DNA of 43,085 nucleotides from Actinomycetota bacterium (GCA_018268455.1 JAFDWM010000297.1:1-43085), one strand, 5' to 3'. Counted from the stretch's first letter, positions 20,328-30,353 are shown. The notes: a model not told the origin generated them from the sequence alone. Numbers and translations are program-made.

Positions 20328-20363
20328 CGAAGAGGCGCCGCCCGCATGGACGACGCCTCTTCG
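20328..20363 (-). terminator. Terminator of the infC-rpmI-rplT operon
   Basis: 13-base arms (20328-20340 and 20351-20363) with a ten-base loop; the single imperfect pair is G-U in the minus-strand RNA. It begins 12 bases after the rplT stop. Confidence 0.75.
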
Positions 20364-20375
20364 GAAGTGCGATGC

Positions 20376-20762
20376 TTACGCGGCCGACTTGGGCGCGTTG
20401 ACGTCCGCAGGCAGGGCCTTACGGGCGGTCTCGACGAGAGCCGCGAACGTTGCCGGCTCGTTCACCGCGAGCTCGGCGAGCATGCGGCGGTCGACCTGGA
20501 CGCCGGCGAGGCCGAGACCCTGGATGAAGCGGTTGTACGTGATGCCGTTCTGGCGTGCAGCGGCGTTGATGCGCTGGATCCACAGACGACGGAAGTCGCC
20601 CTTGCGCTTGCGACGGTCCCGGTACGCGTAGACGAGGGAGTGGGTGACCTGCTCCTTCGCCTTGCGGTACAGACGCGAGCGCTGGCCGCGGTAACCCGAG
20701 GCGCGCTCGAGGATGACGCGGCGCTTCTTCTGAGCGTTGACGGCGCGCTTGACTCTAGCCAT
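20376..20762 (-). CDS. rplT: 50S ribosomal protein L20
   Basis: Primary-binding large-subunit protein needed early in 50S assembly, 128 residues. The basic N-terminus [19 protein letters not shown], the [15 protein letters not shown] helix and the globular part [28 protein letters not shown] are diagnostic. It lies 32 bases after rpmI, last in the classical infC-rpmI-rplT operon. In other bacteria L20 represses its own operon by binding leader RNA; a long structured leader upstream of infC is compatible with that here. Confidence 0.98.
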   Translation of the reverse strand: MARVKRAVNAQKKRRVILERASGYRGQRSRLYRKAKEQVTHSLVYAYRDRRKRKGDFRRLWIQRINAAARQNGITYNRFIQGLGLAGVQVDRRMLAELAVNEPATFAALVETARKALPADVNAPKSAA

Positions 20763-20794
20763 TTTCGTATTTCCTGTTCGTCAGATCGGACGCG

Positions 20795-20989
20795 TCAGCG
20801 GCCGAGGAGCTTCTTGGCGACCTTGCTGTCGGCGGCCGACAGAACCTGGTCCTGGTTCAGGCGGCGGGTGCGGCGGCTCGACTTGTGCTCGAGGTTGTGG
20901 CGCATCCCGGCCTGCTGCTTCTTCAGCTTGCCGCTGCCGGTGATCTTGAAGCGCTTCTTGGCACCCGAGTGGGTCTTCTGCTTCGGCAT
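20795..20989 (-). CDS. rpmI: 50S ribosomal protein L35
   Basis: Small basic protein of the large subunit, 64 residues. The start [20 protein letters not shown] and the end [14 protein letters not shown] match the family. An AAGGAAGAGA ribosome-binding stretch precedes the ATG. It lies 88 bases after infC and 32 bases before rplT. Confidence 0.98.
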   Translation of the reverse strand: MPKQKTHSGAKKRFKITGSGKLKKQQAGMRHNLEHKSSRRTRRLNQDQVLSAADSKVAKKLLGR

Positions 20990-21077
20990 CTTCTCTTCCT
21001 TCGTATGGCGCCCAGCTGGGCGACAGGGGTTTACCCGCGCGATGCGGGAGTCTGTGGGGCGTTCGGATCCGACCGGA

Positions 21078-21695
<618 letters not shown>

Positions 21696-21930
21696 GCGGA
21701 CTCCTTAGACGATGGTTTCGGCCACCGTGATCCGGACGGATCACGGGCGAAAGCGGAATCGTCCCACCCGCCGGCATTCAGACGCCGGCGGCACCCTGAC
21801 CCGACGCACCGCCCTCGCGGCGCACCGGCTACCGACGTGAATCGGCGGAGTGCTGGACCCGGTAGCCTTGAGCGGCAAGCGCGGGTGGGAAGTGAATCCT
21901 CTTTCGTGCCGGGACATAAGCCCCGGAGCC
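21696..21930 (-). promoter_or_regulatory. Long structured 5' leader of infC-rpmI-rplT
   Basis: About 235 bases of transcribed leader with several inverted repeats: 21725-21733 with 21738-21746 (9 bp perfect, CCGTGATCC, four-base loop), 21768-21775 with 21784-21791 (8 bp perfect, CCGCCGGC), and GGCTACCG pairing with CGGTAGCC over a loop of about 25 bases further upstream. This is the expected place for L20 or IF-3 autoregulation; I do not recognise a specific described family. Confidence 0.5.
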
Positions 21931-21936
21931 CGCAAG

Positions 21937-21942
21937 AGTCTA
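21937..21942 (-). promoter_or_regulatory. Predicted -10 box of the infC operon
   Basis: TAGACT on the minus strand, with TTTCCG 17 bases upstream as a possible -35. It faces away from the DUF1844 gene starting at 21975. Confidence 0.5.
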
Positions 21943-21974
21943 TCAGAAGGCACGCCCTTCGGAAAGCCGGCACC

Positions 21975-22373
21975 GTGAGCACCTCCGCACCCGACGGACA
22001 CCAGCACGTCTTCGACCCCTCCCCCGAGACCGTCGACGTCGACCAGGCCGCGGCGGACGCCGCCCGCGACATCGCGGATGTGGCCGCCGTCGAGGTCATC
22101 ACCACGGCCGCCGTGCACCTGCTCAGCGCCGCCGCCGTGAAGCTGGGCCTCGCCGACGACCCGGAGGCGCAGAAGGACCTGGATGAGGCGCGCAAGCTCA
22201 TCAACGCGCTGGCGGGCCTGATCACCGCGGCCGCGCCCGAGATCAGCGACATGCACGCGCGTCCGCTGCGCGACGGCCTGCGCTCCGTGCAGCTCGCCTT
22301 CCGCGAGGCGTCCGTGATCCAGGATCCGATCGGTCAGGGCCCGGGCGAGAAGTGGACCGGCCCGGTCAGCTGA
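21975..22373 (+). CDS. DUF1844 domain protein
   Basis: Small acidic, Ala-rich protein of 132 residues, conserved beside infC in many actinobacteria; function unknown. The core [14 protein letters not shown] and the segment [23 protein letters not shown] are typical of DUF1844. There is no signal peptide or membrane segment. The start GTG at 21975 follows a GGAAAG stretch by eight bases; the frame is open far upstream only because of GC bias. It is divergent from infC across 279 bases. Confidence 0.88.
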   Translation: MSTSAPDGHQHVFDPSPETVDVDQAAADAARDIADVAAVEVITTAAVHLLSAAAVKLGLADDPEAQKDLDEARKLINALAGLITAAAPEISDMHARPLRDGLRSVQLAFREASVIQDPIGQGPGEKWTGPVS

Positions 22374-22407
22374 CCGCCGACTCCCGCGCGCTCCGCGAAA
22401 CATCATT

Positions 22408-22452
22408 TCCTGCATGAGACCCCCCCCTCCTGGCGTGGTGTCTCATGCAGGA
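22408..22452. repeat. Long inverted repeat between convergent genes
   Basis: Perfect 13-bp arms (22408-22420 TCCTGCATGAGAC and 22440-22452 its complement) around a 19-base loop that starts with a run of seven C. A further GAAAC/GTTTC pair lies outside after short unpaired bases. It sits between the DUF1844 gene and the SseB-like gene, both ending towards it, so it could terminate both. The outer repeat structure also resembles small interspersed palindromes. Confidence 0.65.
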
Positions 22453-22495
22453 TCTGGTTTCTCGCGCCGATGGTCGCGCGGGGCGGGAAACGCGC

Positions 22496-23308
22496 TCACG
22501 CGCTCGCGCGCAGTCGCACCGTGAGTGAGTCGACGAGCACCGCGATGCGGTCATCGACGGCCCAGCGCTGAGCCAGGCGGGCGAGCACGGCGTCCAGCGT
22601 CTCCCGGTCGAGTCCCTCGACGAGCTCGAGCGTGACGACCAGCTCCGGCCCGCGCAGCCGCGCCTCAGGATCGCCCGCCGAGACCTCGACGTCGATCACG
22701 GCCAGCTCGCCCCCCACGCTGGATTGCAGCCCGGCAAAGACCTCCGGCGAGAGGTAGCTCGGTTCCCACGGCTGCGCCTGCGCGACCGCCCACACCGCGG
22801 GGCGGCGCAGCACGAACTCCGTCTCGGATCCGGGATCCAGCACGATCAGATCGGCGTCACCCGAGGATGCGGACAGCGCGACCCGCACGGCCTCGACCGG
22901 GATCGGCCGCGCGACCGGGTCCCAGGCGCGCAGAGTGTCGACGCTGGAGAACGCCGGCTGCACCGTTCGGCCGTCCGGCGCGGCGACCGTGACGAGCGAC
23001 AGCTCCTGCGTCTTGTCGACGGCCAGCCCGGAGGGCGCGATGCCCTCCTCCCCCTTCTCCGCCACCAGCGGCACGAGCACACGGGCGGCGCGGAACGCCT
23101 CGACCACGGCGGTCTGCGAGCCTGTGCCGGCGCGGAAGGCGGTGAGCGCCGCCCACAGAGCGGGATCCGCGGATCCGTCGTCGTCCGCCCGGGTGTTCCG
23201 CTGGAACGAGCGCCCGGCCCACGGCACGCCCGCCGAGTCGCCGGGACCGGCGTGGGCATGGCCTCCGTGATCGCCGGGATGGCCGCACGTGTCAGGCTCC
23301 GGCGACAT
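22496..23308 (-). CDS. SseB-family protein
   Basis: Protein of 270 residues with an SseB-like fold. The N-terminus is histidine-rich ([20 protein letters not shown]) followed by a conserved [10 protein letters not shown]. The middle part ([35 protein letters not shown]) matches SseB N-terminal domains often found beside hisA in actinobacteria. Start ATG at 23308 overlaps the end of priA by 17 bases. Function in these bacteria is unknown; translational coupling to priA is likely. The His-rich start might bind metal, which is speculation. Confidence 0.85.
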   Translation of the reverse strand: MSPEPDTCGHPGDHGGHAHAGPGDSAGVPWAGRSFQRNTRADDDGSADPALWAALTAFRAGTGSQTAVVEAFRAARVLVPLVAEKGEEGIAPSGLAVDKTQELSLVTVAAPDGRTVQPAFSSVDTLRAWDPVARPIPVEAVRVALSASSGDADLIVLDPGSETEFVLRRPAVWAVAQAQPWEPSYLSPEVFAGLQSSVGGELAVIDVEVSAGDPEARLRGPELVVTLELVEGLDRETLDAVLARLAQRWAVDDRIAVLVDSLTVRLRASA

Positions 23309-24038
23309 CCAGCGCCTCGGCCAGGGTGAACGCACCCGCGTACAGCGCCTTGCCCACGATCGCGCCCTCGACGCCGAGCGGCACGAGCTCGCGCAGCGCC
23401 GCGATGTCATCGAGGTTGGCGATGCCGCCCGACGCCACGACCGGCTTCGGCGTGCGCACGGTGATCTCACGCAGCAGGTCGAGGTTCGGCCCCTTCAGCG
23501 TGCCGTCCTTGGTGACGTCGGTGACGACGTAGCGGCTGCAGCCGGCATCCTCGAGCCGCTCGAGCACGGTCCACAGATCGCCGCCCTCCTTCGTCCAGCC
23601 ACGCGCGGCGAGAGTCGTGCCGCGCACGTCGAGCCCGACCGCCACGGCCTCGCCGTAGCGCGCGATCACGTCGGCCGCCCACTCCGGGTTCTCCAGAGCG
23701 GCGGTGCCGAGGTTGATCCGGGCCGCGCCCGACTCCATCGCCGCCTCCAGGCTGGCATCATCGCGGATCCCGCCGGAGAGCTCGACGTTGACGCCCCGGA
23801 ACTGCTTGATCACCCGACGCAGGATCGCGGCGTTGCTGCCGCGCCCGAAGGCGGCGTCGAGGTCGACCAGGTGGATCCACTCGGCACCCTGGTCGACCCA
23901 TTCCGCGGCCGCGTCGAGCGGGTCGCCGTAGCTCGTCTCGCTGCCCGCCTCGCCCTGCGTGAGGCGCACGGCCTGGCCACCGGCCACGTCGACCGCCGGG
24001 AGCAGGGTGAGGGAGGGAGCCTGTGCGAAGTCGTTCAT
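23292..24038 (-). CDS. priA: PriA-type phosphoribosyl isomerase (HisA, probably bifunctional HisA/TrpF)
   Basis: A (beta/alpha)8 isomerase acting on ProFAR in histidine synthesis. In actinobacteria lacking trpF the same enzyme also works on phosphoribosylanthranilate. The 248-residue protein has [15 protein letters not shown] with the first catalytic Asp, and [12 protein letters not shown], which matches the Arg-x-Trp loop of dual-substrate PriA, then [22 protein letters not shown] at 24038 follows AAGGACGAC. Dual activity is inferred from the loop; trpF is not in this window. Confidence 0.93.
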   Translation of the reverse strand: MNDFAQAPSLTLLPAVDVAGGQAVRLTQGEAGSETSYGDPLDAAAEWVDQGAEWIHLVDLDAAFGRGSNAAILRRVIKQFRGVNVELSGGIRDDASLEAAMESGAARINLGTAALENPEWAADVIARYGEAVAVGLDVRGTTLAARGWTKEGGDLWTVLERLEDAGCSRYVVTDVTKDGTLKGPNLDLLREITVRTPKPVVASGGIANLDDIAALRELVPLGVEGAIVGKALYAGAFTLAEALDVAGA

Positions 24039-24082
24039 GTCGTCCTTGATGTGTCGAAGCGTGTGCGGAGAGGACCGCGCGG

Positions 24083-24745
24083 TCAGAGAGTCGAGATCCA
24101 GTTGCGCAGCAGCTGGATGCCCGCCTCGCCCGACTTCTCCGGGTGGAACTGGGTTGCCGAGAGCGGACCGTTCTCCACCGCGGCGAGGAACCGGGAGCCG
24201 TGCGTCGCCCAGGTGAGTGCGGGCTGCGGGAACGGCGGGATCACGTCGAGCTCCCAGTTCTGCGCGGCGAAGGAGTGCACGAAGTAGAAGCGCTCGTTCT
24301 CGATGCCGCGGAACAGCACGCTGTGCTCTCCGGGTTCGACCGTGTTCCAGCCCATGTGCGGCAGGACCGGGGCGTCGAGCTCGGTGACGATACCGGGCCA
24401 CTCGGCGAGCCCGTCGATCTCCGCACCGCGCTCCACGCCGCCCGCGAACAGCACCTGCATGCCGACGCAGATGCCGAGCACGGGACGCCCTCCGGCCAGA
24501 CGCCGCCCGATGATCTCGTCGCCACCGTGCGCGGCCAGCGCTTCGCGCACCGCGGCGAACGCGCCGACCCCGGGGACGACGAGCCCGTCCGCCTCCAGCG
24601 CCTCGACGCGGTCACCGGTGAGCTTCGCATCGGCACCGGCGCGGATGAGCGCCTTGACGGCGGAGTGGACGTTGCCGGATCCGTAGTCGAAGACCGCGAC
24701 GGTCGGGCGACGTCCGCCCGTCACTGCGACGGGGGCCTCACTCAC
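24083..24745 (-). CDS. hisH: Imidazole glycerol phosphate synthase, glutaminase subunit
   Basis: Supplies ammonia from glutamine to HisF. The 220-residue class I amidotransferase has the oxyanion region [11 protein letters not shown], the nucleophile Cys in [10 protein letters not shown], and the His/Glu pair in [11 protein letters not shown] at 24745 overlaps the hisB stop by four bases (GTGA). A gap of 44 bases separates it from priA. The partner hisF is not in the window, although it often follows hisA. Confidence 0.95.
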   Translation of the reverse strand: MSEAPVAVTGGRRPTVAVFDYGSGNVHSAVKALIRAGADAKLTGDRVEALEADGLVVPGVGAFAAVREALAAHGGDEIIGRRLAGGRPVLGICVGMQVLFAGGVERGAEIDGLAEWPGIVTELDAPVLPHMGWNTVEPGEHSVLFRGIENERFYFVHSFAAQNWELDVIPPFPQPALTWATHGSRFLAAVENGPLSATQFHPEKSGEAGIQLLRNWISTL

Positions 24746-25362
24746 AGGGCGCCCTTCGTGGAGGGCACGCCGGTGACGAGCGGGTCGAGCGCCTTGGCCT
24801 GGCGGAACGCACGGGCGAACGCCTTGAGCTCGGCCTCGGCGATGTGGTGCGGGTCCCGGCCGCTCACCACACGCACGTGCACGGTGAGCGCAGCGTTGTA
24901 GGAGATCGCCTCGAACACGTGACGCACCAGGGATCCGGTGAAGTGGCCGCCGATGAGGTGGTGCTCGAATCCGGCGGGCTCCCCCTCGTGCACGAGGTAG
25001 GGGCGGCCGGAGATGTCGACGACGGCCTGAGCAAGCGCCTCGTCCAGAGGGACGAGCGCGTCGCCGTAGCGCGAGATGCCGCTCTTGTCGCCGAGCGCGT
25101 CGCGGATGGCCTGTCCGAGCACGATCGCCACGTCCTCGACGGTGTGGTGGGCGTCGATGTGGGTGTCTCCCGAGGCGCGCACCGTGAGGTCGGTGAGCGA
25201 GTGCTTCGCGAACGCGGTGAGCAGGTGGTCGAAGAACGGCACGGACGTGTCGATGTGGCTCTTCCCGGTGCCGTCGAGGTCGAGCTCCAGTTCCACCGTC
25301 GACTCGGAAGTGGCACGGGAACGGGAGGCGGTCCTCCGGAAGACGGGCGGCTCGGCGGTCAT
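24742..25362 (-). CDS. hisB: Imidazoleglycerol-phosphate dehydratase
   Basis: Monofunctional dehydratase of histidine synthesis, 206 residues, lacking the phosphatase domain of enteric HisB. Manganese-binding histidine motifs are visible: [36 protein letters not shown] and [19 protein letters not shown] at 25362 overlaps the hisC stop (ATGA), and the gene's stop overlaps hisH. Histidinol phosphatase must be encoded elsewhere. Confidence 0.96.
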   Translation of the reverse strand: MTAEPPVFRRTASRSRATSESTVELELDLDGTGKSHIDTSVPFFDHLLTAFAKHSLTDLTVRASGDTHIDAHHTVEDVAIVLGQAIRDALGDKSGISRYGDALVPLDEALAQAVVDISGRPYLVHEGEPAGFEHHLIGGHFTGSLVRHVFEAISYNAALTVHVRVVSGRDPHHIAEAELKAFARAFRQAKALDPLVTGVPSTKGAL

Positions 25363-26444
25363 GAGGCAGATCCTATCGATGCGAGGGCGTCCAGGAACGC
25401 CGTGGTCTCGGCCTCCGTGCCGGCGGTGACGCGCAGGTGGTTCGGGATGCCGACATCGCGGATCAGCACACCCCTGTCGTAGAGCGCACGCCAGGTGGCG
25501 GCCGGGTCGGCGACGCCGCCGAACAGCACGAAGTTCGACCAGGACGGGTGCGGTGTGTAACCGAGCGCCTCGAGCGTCGCCGAGATCCGATCCCGCTGGG
25601 CGACGATTTCGTCGACCATCGCGAGCATGGTCGACGCATTGCGCAATGCCGCGATCGCCGCCGCCTGCGTGAGGACGCTGAGGTGATAAGGCAGTCTCAC
25701 CAGGCGCAGCGCGTCGATGAACGCAGGATCGGCTGCGAGGTAGCCGACCCGCGCACCGGCGAACGCGAACGCCTTGCTCATCGTGCGCGAGATCGCGAGT
25801 CGGGGACGGCCTTCGAGCAGCGTGAGCGCGGAGGGCGAGTCCTTCGGCGCGAACTCCTGGTAGGCCTCGTCGACGATCACGATGCCCCGTGCCGCCTCGT
25901 ACACGGCCTCGATCACATCGAGCGCGAGGGGCGTACCGGTCGGGTTGTTCGGTGCGCAGAGCAGGATGACGTCGGGATCGTGCCGGCGCACCTGGGCGAC
26001 CGCCTCGTAGACGGTGAGCTCGTAGTCGGGGCGTCGAGAGCCGGCGATCCAGGTCGCACCCGTGCCCTGCGCCAGCAGCGGGTACATCGAATACGTCGGC
26101 GCGAAGCCGAACACCGTGCGCCCGGGACCGGCGAACGCCTGCAGGATGTGCTGCAGCACTTCGTTGGATCCGTTGCCCGCCCAGATGTTGGACGCCTCGA
26201 GGCCGTGCCCGAGGTAGCCCGCGAACGACTCCCGGAGCTCGGTGAACTCGCGATCCGGATAGCGGTTGACGTCGCGCAGCGCGACGGCGATGTCGTCGAG
26301 GATGTCGCTCGCCACCTGCTCCGGCACCGGATGGGTGTTCTCGTTCACGTTCAGCGCCACGGGGAGCGGCGCCTGGGGGGCACCGTACGGGCGCAGACCA
26401 CGCAGGTCGGCGCGCAGGGGCAGATCGTCGAGGGAGACAGTCAC
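25359..26444 (-). CDS. hisC: Histidinol-phosphate aminotransferase
   Basis: PLP-dependent class I/II aminotransferase, about 361 residues. Motifs: NENTHPVP near the start, [20 protein letters not shown], and the PLP lysine in [18 protein letters not shown]. The frame begins with two consecutive GTG codons (26447 and 26444). I choose 26444 because a TAGCAT -10 box ends six bases before it, which predicts a leaderless message; using 26447 adds one residue. No ribosome binding site is seen. It heads the hisC-B-H-priA-sseB transcript. Confidence 0.94.
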   Translation of the reverse strand: MTVSLDDLPLRADLRGLRPYGAPQAPLPVALNVNENTHPVPEQVASDILDDIAVALRDVNRYPDREFTELRESFAGYLGHGLEASNIWAGNGSNEVLQHILQAFAGPGRTVFGFAPTYSMYPLLAQGTGATWIAGSRRPDYELTVYEAVAQVRRHDPDVILLCAPNNPTGTPLALDVIEAVYEAARGIVIVDEAYQEFAPKDSPSALTLLEGRPRLAISRTMSKAFAFAGARVGYLAADPAFIDALRLVRLPYHLSVLTQAAAIAALRNASTMLAMVDEIVAQRDRISATLEALGYTPHPSWSNFVLFGGVADPAATWRALYDRGVLIRDVGIPNHLRVTAGTEAETTAFLDALASIGSAS

Positions 26445-26450
26445 CACCCA

Positions 26451-26456
26451 ATGCTA
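26451..26456 (-). promoter_or_regulatory. Predicted -10 box of the his operon
   Basis: TAGCAT on the minus strand, six bases before GTG 26444 and four bases after the hairpin that follows the LysM gene. Confidence 0.5.
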
Positions 26457-26460
26457 GGCG

Positions 26461-26479
26461 GCCGCGCTGCGCGCGCGGC
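26461..26479 (-). terminator. Short GC-rich hairpin after the LysM gene
   Basis: Seven-base arms GCCGCGC/GCGCGGC (26461-26467, 26473-26479) with a five-base loop, 36 bases past the LysM stop. Weaker support than the other hairpins because of the GC-rich background. Confidence 0.45.
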
Positions 26480-26515
26480 AACACATGTCGTCCGGCGACC
26501 GATCCGCGTGCGGTG

Positions 26516-26872
26516 TCAGCGCCCGACGGCGCCGTACTGCGCGGGGATCGCGAGGTGCTGTCCGACCGCGATGACGCCGCCGTCGACCAGGTTGAGCCGG
26601 GAGATCGCGGCGACCACGTCCCGCGGGTCTTCCTTCGGCGCGACCTCGCCCGCGATCGACCAGAGCGTGTCACCCGGCTGCACGGTGACGGTCGTGAACG
26701 AAGCGGGGGCCGTCCCCTCACCCGACGCGAGTGCTGATCCGCCGCTCAGCACCGCGAACGCGATCGCACCGGCGATCGGCAGCGCGACCAGCACGGCGAG
26801 CACGCGCCGACCGCGAGCGGTGATCCGCAGGCGGGTAGCAGGGACCTGTGCGCCGAAGGTGATGCTGCTCAT
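26516..26872 (-). CDS. LysM membrane protein, probable SOS-controlled cell-division suppressor
   Basis: Small protein of 118 residues: a basic cytoplasmic start, one membrane segment (about residues 24-44) and an extracellular LysM domain ([22 protein letters not shown] ends near residue 82 of a domain spanning about 60-112), which binds peptidoglycan. It is divergent from lexA. The same arrangement and domain layout are known for Bacillus YneA and mycobacterial Rv2719c, which delay division after DNA damage, so that role is inferred here. A strong GAGGAGAAG ribosome binding site precedes the ATG. The promoter overlaps a likely LexA site and the leader RNA is highly structured. Confidence 0.82.
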   Translation of the reverse strand: MSSITFGAQVPATRLRITARGRRVLAVLVALPIAGAIAFAVLSGGSALASGEGTAPASFTTVTVQPGDTLWSIAGEVAPKEDPRDVVAAISRLNLVDGGVIAVGQHLAIPAQYGAVGR

Positions 26873-26898
26873 GGTGCTTCTCCTCTGATGTGTCTGTC

Positions 26899-26983
26899 GG
26901 TTCGCCTCTCCCCGGATCCGGACCTGTCAGGAGTGCTCCTCCGTCTCAGGGTGAGAGGATCCGTGCCTCTGGAGAGGCGAACC
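26899..26983 (-). promoter_or_regulatory. Structured 5' leader RNA of the LysM gene, unrecognised
   Basis: Perfect 13-bp stem: GGTTCGCCTCTCC (26983-26971) with its complement at 26911-26899, enclosing 59 bases. Inside are a hairpin AGAGG/CCTCT (26970-26954, seven-base loop), a GGAG/CTCC hairpin, and the palindrome CCGGATCCGG, whose GGATCCG could instead pair with CGGATCC at 26963-26957. The predicted transcription start (about 26986) lies just before the first strand of the stem. It matches no riboswitch class I recognise. Confidence 0.5.
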
Positions 26984-26992
26984 TACGTACCG

Positions 26993-27022
26993 AAACTACT
27001 TTCGAATTCGAACATCTGTCAA
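26993..27022 (-). promoter_or_regulatory. LysM gene promoter with overlapping LexA-like site
   Basis: Minus strand: TTGACA (27022-27017), an 18-base spacer, then TAGTTT (26998-26993), the best -35/-10 pair in the window. On the plus strand 27008-27023 reads TCGAACATCTGTCAAG; its left half and centre match the actinobacterial SOS box TCGAACANNTGTTCGA, and the poorly matching right half is the part that doubles as the -35. Confidence 0.6.
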
Positions 27023-27061
27023 GCATTCTTCGAAATCCACTTCGAAGAGTTGCCGACACGC

Positions 27062-27077
27062 TCGAACAGATCTACCG
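27062..27077 (+). promoter_or_regulatory. Second LexA-like half site upstream of lexA
   Basis: TCGAACAGATCTACCG keeps the left half TCGAACA of the SOS box but the right half is poor. It lies between a TTGCCG (27050-27055) and the lexA start, a reasonable place for autorepression. Confidence 0.3.
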
Positions 27078-27209
27078 ATTCCGCGGCCTACTCGGATACG
27101 GTTTCGATACGAAGACCTCATCACGGACCACCGACATTCGAATCGCACCCGCGAAACGACGCGGTCGCCCGGTTCGGGCACGAGGCACGACGCACACGAA
27201 GGAGATGGC

Positions 27210-27896
27210 ATGAGCGACCCAGCGAGCACCGGATCCGAGGCCCCGCGGACGCGGCGGCGCAAGAGCCTGAGTGCGAAGCAGATGGCGATCCTGGAGGTCA
27301 TCCAGACCTCCATCGCCCGCTACGGGTATCCGCCGAGCATGCGCGAGATCGGCGATGCGGTGGGTCTCAAGTCGCTCAGCAGCGTCACGCATCAGCTCGG
27401 CCAGCTGGAGCTGAGCGGCTATCTGCGCCGCGACGCGGGCAAGACCCGGGCGATGGAGGTGCTGATCGACCTGCCGGGCACGTCGACCGAGAACCCCGAC
27501 GATATGGGTCCCTCCGTCGGGGACGCGGCTCTCGTCCCGCTCGTCGGCCGCATCGCCGCCGGTGTTCCCATCACCGCCGAGCAGCAGGTCGAGGAGATCT
27601 TCCCGCTTCCCCGGCAGCTGGTCGGCAAGGGCGACCTGTTCATGCTCAAGGTCTCCGGCGAATCCATGATCGATGCGGCGATCTGCGACGGCGACTGGGT
27701 GGTGGTGCGTTCGCAGGGCACGGCGGAGAACGGCGAGATCGTCGCTGCCATGATCGACGGCGAGGCGACGGTGAAGACCTTCCGCCGGCGTGACGGCCAC
27801 GTGTGGCTGCTCCCCCGCAACAGCGCCTTCGAGCCCATCCTCGGCGACGACGCCACCGTGCTCGGGAAGGTCGTGGCGGTGCTGCGCGCGGTCTGA
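27210..27896 (+). CDS. lexA: LexA SOS repressor
   Basis: Repressor of the DNA-damage response, 228 residues. The N-terminal winged helix is typical ([40 protein letters not shown]). The C-terminal S24 self-cleavage domain shows the Ala117-Gly118 cut site in GRIAAGVP, the nucleophile Ser152 (SGESMID) and general base Lys189 (ATVKTF). A GAAGGAG ribosome binding site lies five bases before the ATG. It is divergent from the LysM gene with TCGAAC-type sites between them, as expected for autoregulation, and is followed by a very strong terminator. Confidence 0.97.
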   Translation: MSDPASTGSEAPRTRRRKSLSAKQMAILEVIQTSIARYGYPPSMREIGDAVGLKSLSSVTHQLGQLELSGYLRRDAGKTRAMEVLIDLPGTSTENPDDMGPSVGDAALVPLVGRIAAGVPITAEQQVEEIFPLPRQLVGKGDLFMLKVSGESMIDAAICDGDWVVVRSQGTAENGEIVAAMIDGEATVKTFRRRDGHVWLLPRNSAFEPILGDDATVLGKVVAVLRAV

Positions 27897-27917
27897 CCCG
27901 CACCACCGCACAGGCAC

Positions 27918-27952
27918 AGAGGCCGCCCCGGATCGGATCCGGGGCGGCCTCT
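27918..27952. terminator. Bidirectional terminator between lexA and metE
   Basis: Perfect 15-bp arms (27918-27932 and 27938-27952, AGAGGCCGCCCCGGA) with a five-base loop, 22 bases after the lexA stop and 42 bases from the convergent metE stop. Confidence 0.85.
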
Positions 27953-27993
27953 CGTGTGCCGGCCGGCGGGCGCGGGCCCGCCGGCTCAGGGCA

Positions 27994-30315
27994 TCATGCT
28001 GAGACGGACACGTCCTCGCGGACGCGGCGGGTGGCCTCGACGATGTTGCGCAGGGACGCGTTGGTCTCCTCGTAGCCGCGGGTCTTCAGTCCGCAGTCCG
28101 GGTTGACCCACAGCTGTCGGGTCGGGATCTCCTCGACTGCACGGCGCAGCAGCGCCTCGATCTCACTCGTCTGCGGCACGCGCGGCGAGTGGATGTCGTA
28201 CACGCCGGGGCCGATGCCGTGGTCGAAGCCGCTCGCGGCGATGTCGGTGACGACCTCCATGCGGCTGCGCGCGGCCTCGATCGAGGTGACGTCGGCATCC
28301 AGCGCGCGGATCGCGTCGATGACGACGCCGAACTCGGAGTAGCAGAGGTGCGTGTGCACCTGGGTCGCGGCTTCGGCACCGGCCGTGGAGAGGCGGAACG
28401 AGGCGACGGACCAGTCGAGGTAGGCCGGCTGGTCTGCCTTCTTCAGCGGCAGCAGCTCGCGCAGCGCCGGCTCGTCGACCTGGATGACGCCGATGCCGGC
28501 GGCCTCGAGGTCCGCGATCTCGTCGCGCAGCGCCAGCGCCACCTGGTTGGCGGTCTCGGCGAGCGGCTGGTCGTCGCGCACGAACGACCAGGCGAGGATC
28601 GTGACGGGGCCGGTCAGCATGCCCTTCATCGGCTTCACGGTGAGCGACTGCGCGTACTGCGACCAGGCGACCGTGATCGGCGCGGGCCGGGACACGTCGC
28701 CCCAGAGGATCGACGGGCGCGTGGCGCGGGAGCCGTAGGACTGCACCCAGCCGTTCTCCGTGACGTCGAAGCCGTCGAGGTTCTCGGCGAAGTACTGCAC
28801 CATGTCGTTGCGCTCGGGCTCGCCGTGCACCAGCACGTCCAGGCCCAGCTCCTCCTGGAGCTCGACGACGCGGCCGATCTCGTCGCGCAGGAAGCCGTCG
28901 TACTGCTCCGCGCTGATCTCGCCCTTGGTGAACTGCGCGCGCGCTCGGCGGATCTCGCCGGTCTGCGGGAAGGATCCGATCGTCGTGAGCGGCAGTGCCG
29001 GCAGGCTCAGAGCGGCGTCCTGCGCGGCCACGCGGGCGTCGTAGTCGCCGCGGGAGAAGTCGGCGTCGGTCAGGGATCCGGTGCGGGCGCGGACCGCGTC
29101 CACGCGCACGCCGGGTGCGGACAGACGGTCGGCGAGCGCCGTGGAGGCGGCGTCGAGGTCGGCGGCGATCGCGGCGCGGCCCTGCGTGAGGCCCTTCGCG
29201 AGGGTCGTGACCTGCGCGACCTTCTGGTCGGCGAACGCGAGCCAGCTCACGAGGCGCGCGTCGAGCTTCGACTCGTCCTCGACGTCGTGTGGCACGTGCT
29301 GCAGTGAGGTCGACGTCGCGGCGGCGACGCCCGCCGCGCCGAGGCCGCGCAGCGCCTCGAGCGTGTCGAAGGCCGCGGCCAGGTCACCGCGCCAGATGTT
29401 GTGGCCGTCGATGACGCCGCCGACGAGCACCTTGTCGGCGAGCCCCGGAACGGCGGCCGGCACGGTGCCGCGGACCAGGTCGAGGCCGATCGCCTCGATC
29501 GGGGCGGCGGCGAGGACCGCGAGGTTGGCGTCGAGAGCGGCGTAAGGGGCGGCGACGAAGACGGCGGGGCGATCGGTCAGGCCCCCGAGAGCGGCGTAGG
29601 CGCGGGTCGCTGCGGCGCCGAGGTCTGCGACGGAGGTGGGCAGCGACTCGCTGACCAGCGCGGGCTCGTCGAGCTGCACCCATTCCGCACCGGCCGTCTT
29701 GAGTGCGCCGAGCAGCTGTGCGTAGACCGCGACCAGATCGTCGAGACGCGAGAGCGGGTCGAAGCCCTCAGGCGCCTCGTCCGCGGCCTTGGCGAGCGCG
29801 AGGAACGTGACGGGTCCGACGATCACCGGACGGGTGCGGAAACCGGCTGCGGCCGCCTCCTCGACCTGGCGCACGATGCGGTCGCTGGACAGCGAGAACG
29901 CGGTGTCAGGGCCGATCTCGGGCACGAGGTAGTGGTAGTTCGTGTCGAACCACTTGGTCATCTCGAGCGGTGCACGATCGCCCTCGCCGCGGGCGACGGT
30001 GAAGTACGCGGGCAGTCCGATCGTGCCGTCCGCCGAACGCAGGTCCTCGAACCGGGCGGGGATCGCGCCGACCGTGACCGCGGCGTCGAGCACCTGGTCG
30101 TAGAACGAGAACGATTCGGGGATCGCGGAGTCGGCGCGGCCCAGGCCCTGTGCGGCGAGACGCTCACGCGTCGTCGCGCGCAGCTCGGCAGCGGTGCGCT
30201 CGAGCTCGGCTTCGTCGATCCGTCCGGCCCAGAATGCCTCGACGGCCTTCTTCAGCTCACGGCGTCGGCCGATGCGCGGGTAGCCCAGGATGGTGCCCTC
30301 GGGGAATGCGGTCAT
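27994..30315 (-). CDS. metE: Cobalamin-independent methionine synthase
   Basis: Methylates homocysteine using 5-methyltetrahydropteroyl-glutamate, without vitamin B12. The 773-residue length fits the family. The N-terminal half starts with [19 protein letters not shown]. The C-terminal catalytic half includes [28 protein letters not shown], and the zinc ligands in [12 protein letters not shown] (His, Cys) and NPDCGLKTR (Cys). It lies 38 bases after metF, probably in one transcript. I see no B12 riboswitch upstream, so regulation is likely by protein or growth state. Confidence 0.97.
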   Translation of the reverse strand: MTAFPEGTILGYPRIGRRRELKKAVEAFWAGRIDEAELERTAAELRATTRERLAAQGLGRADSAIPESFSFYDQVLDAAVTVGAIPARFEDLRSADGTIGLPAYFTVARGEGDRAPLEMTKWFDTNYHYLVPEIGPDTAFSLSSDRIVRQVEEAAAAGFRTRPVIVGPVTFLALAKAADEAPEGFDPLSRLDDLVAVYAQLLGALKTAGAEWVQLDEPALVSESLPTSVADLGAAATRAYAALGGLTDRPAVFVAAPYAALDANLAVLAAAPIEAIGLDLVRGTVPAAVPGLADKVLVGGVIDGHNIWRGDLAAAFDTLEALRGLGAAGVAAATSTSLQHVPHDVEDESKLDARLVSWLAFADQKVAQVTTLAKGLTQGRAAIAADLDAASTALADRLSAPGVRVDAVRARTGSLTDADFSRGDYDARVAAQDAALSLPALPLTTIGSFPQTGEIRRARAQFTKGEISAEQYDGFLRDEIGRVVELQEELGLDVLVHGEPERNDMVQYFAENLDGFDVTENGWVQSYGSRATRPSILWGDVSRPAPITVAWSQYAQSLTVKPMKGMLTGPVTILAWSFVRDDQPLAETANQVALALRDEIADLEAAGIGVIQVDEPALRELLPLKKADQPAYLDWSVASFRLSTAGAEAATQVHTHLCYSEFGVVIDAIRALDADVTSIEAARSRMEVVTDIAASGFDHGIGPGVYDIHSPRVPQTSEIEALLRRAVEEIPTRQLWVNPDCGLKTRGYEETNASLRNIVEATRRVREDVSVSA

Positions 30316-30353
30316 GACGGTCCTCTCTGACAGAAGGGGGGAAGTGGGGCGGC

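Larger units (their letters stand above)
26873..27209. other. Divergent LysM-lexA intergenic region (337 bases, no gene)
   Basis: AT-richer than its surroundings. It holds the structured LysM leader (26899-26983), the LysM promoter (26993-27022) and repeated TTCGAA or TCGAAC half-sites at 27001, 27007, 27029, 27041, 27062 and 27137. A lexA -35-like TTGCCG occurs at 27050-27055, but its -10 is unclear. Open frames here do not look like genes. Confidence 0.7.

Noticed and set aside
26899-26983. Known riboswitch classes (FMN, glycine, c-di-AMP, guanidine) for the LysM leader
   Set aside because: Core conserved blocks of these classes are not found in order on either strand; reported as unrecognised.
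26888-27793. Plus-strand frames starting in the lexA upstream region
   Set aside because: They run through lexA in the wrong frame or end just before it, and have no ribosome binding site or recognisable content.
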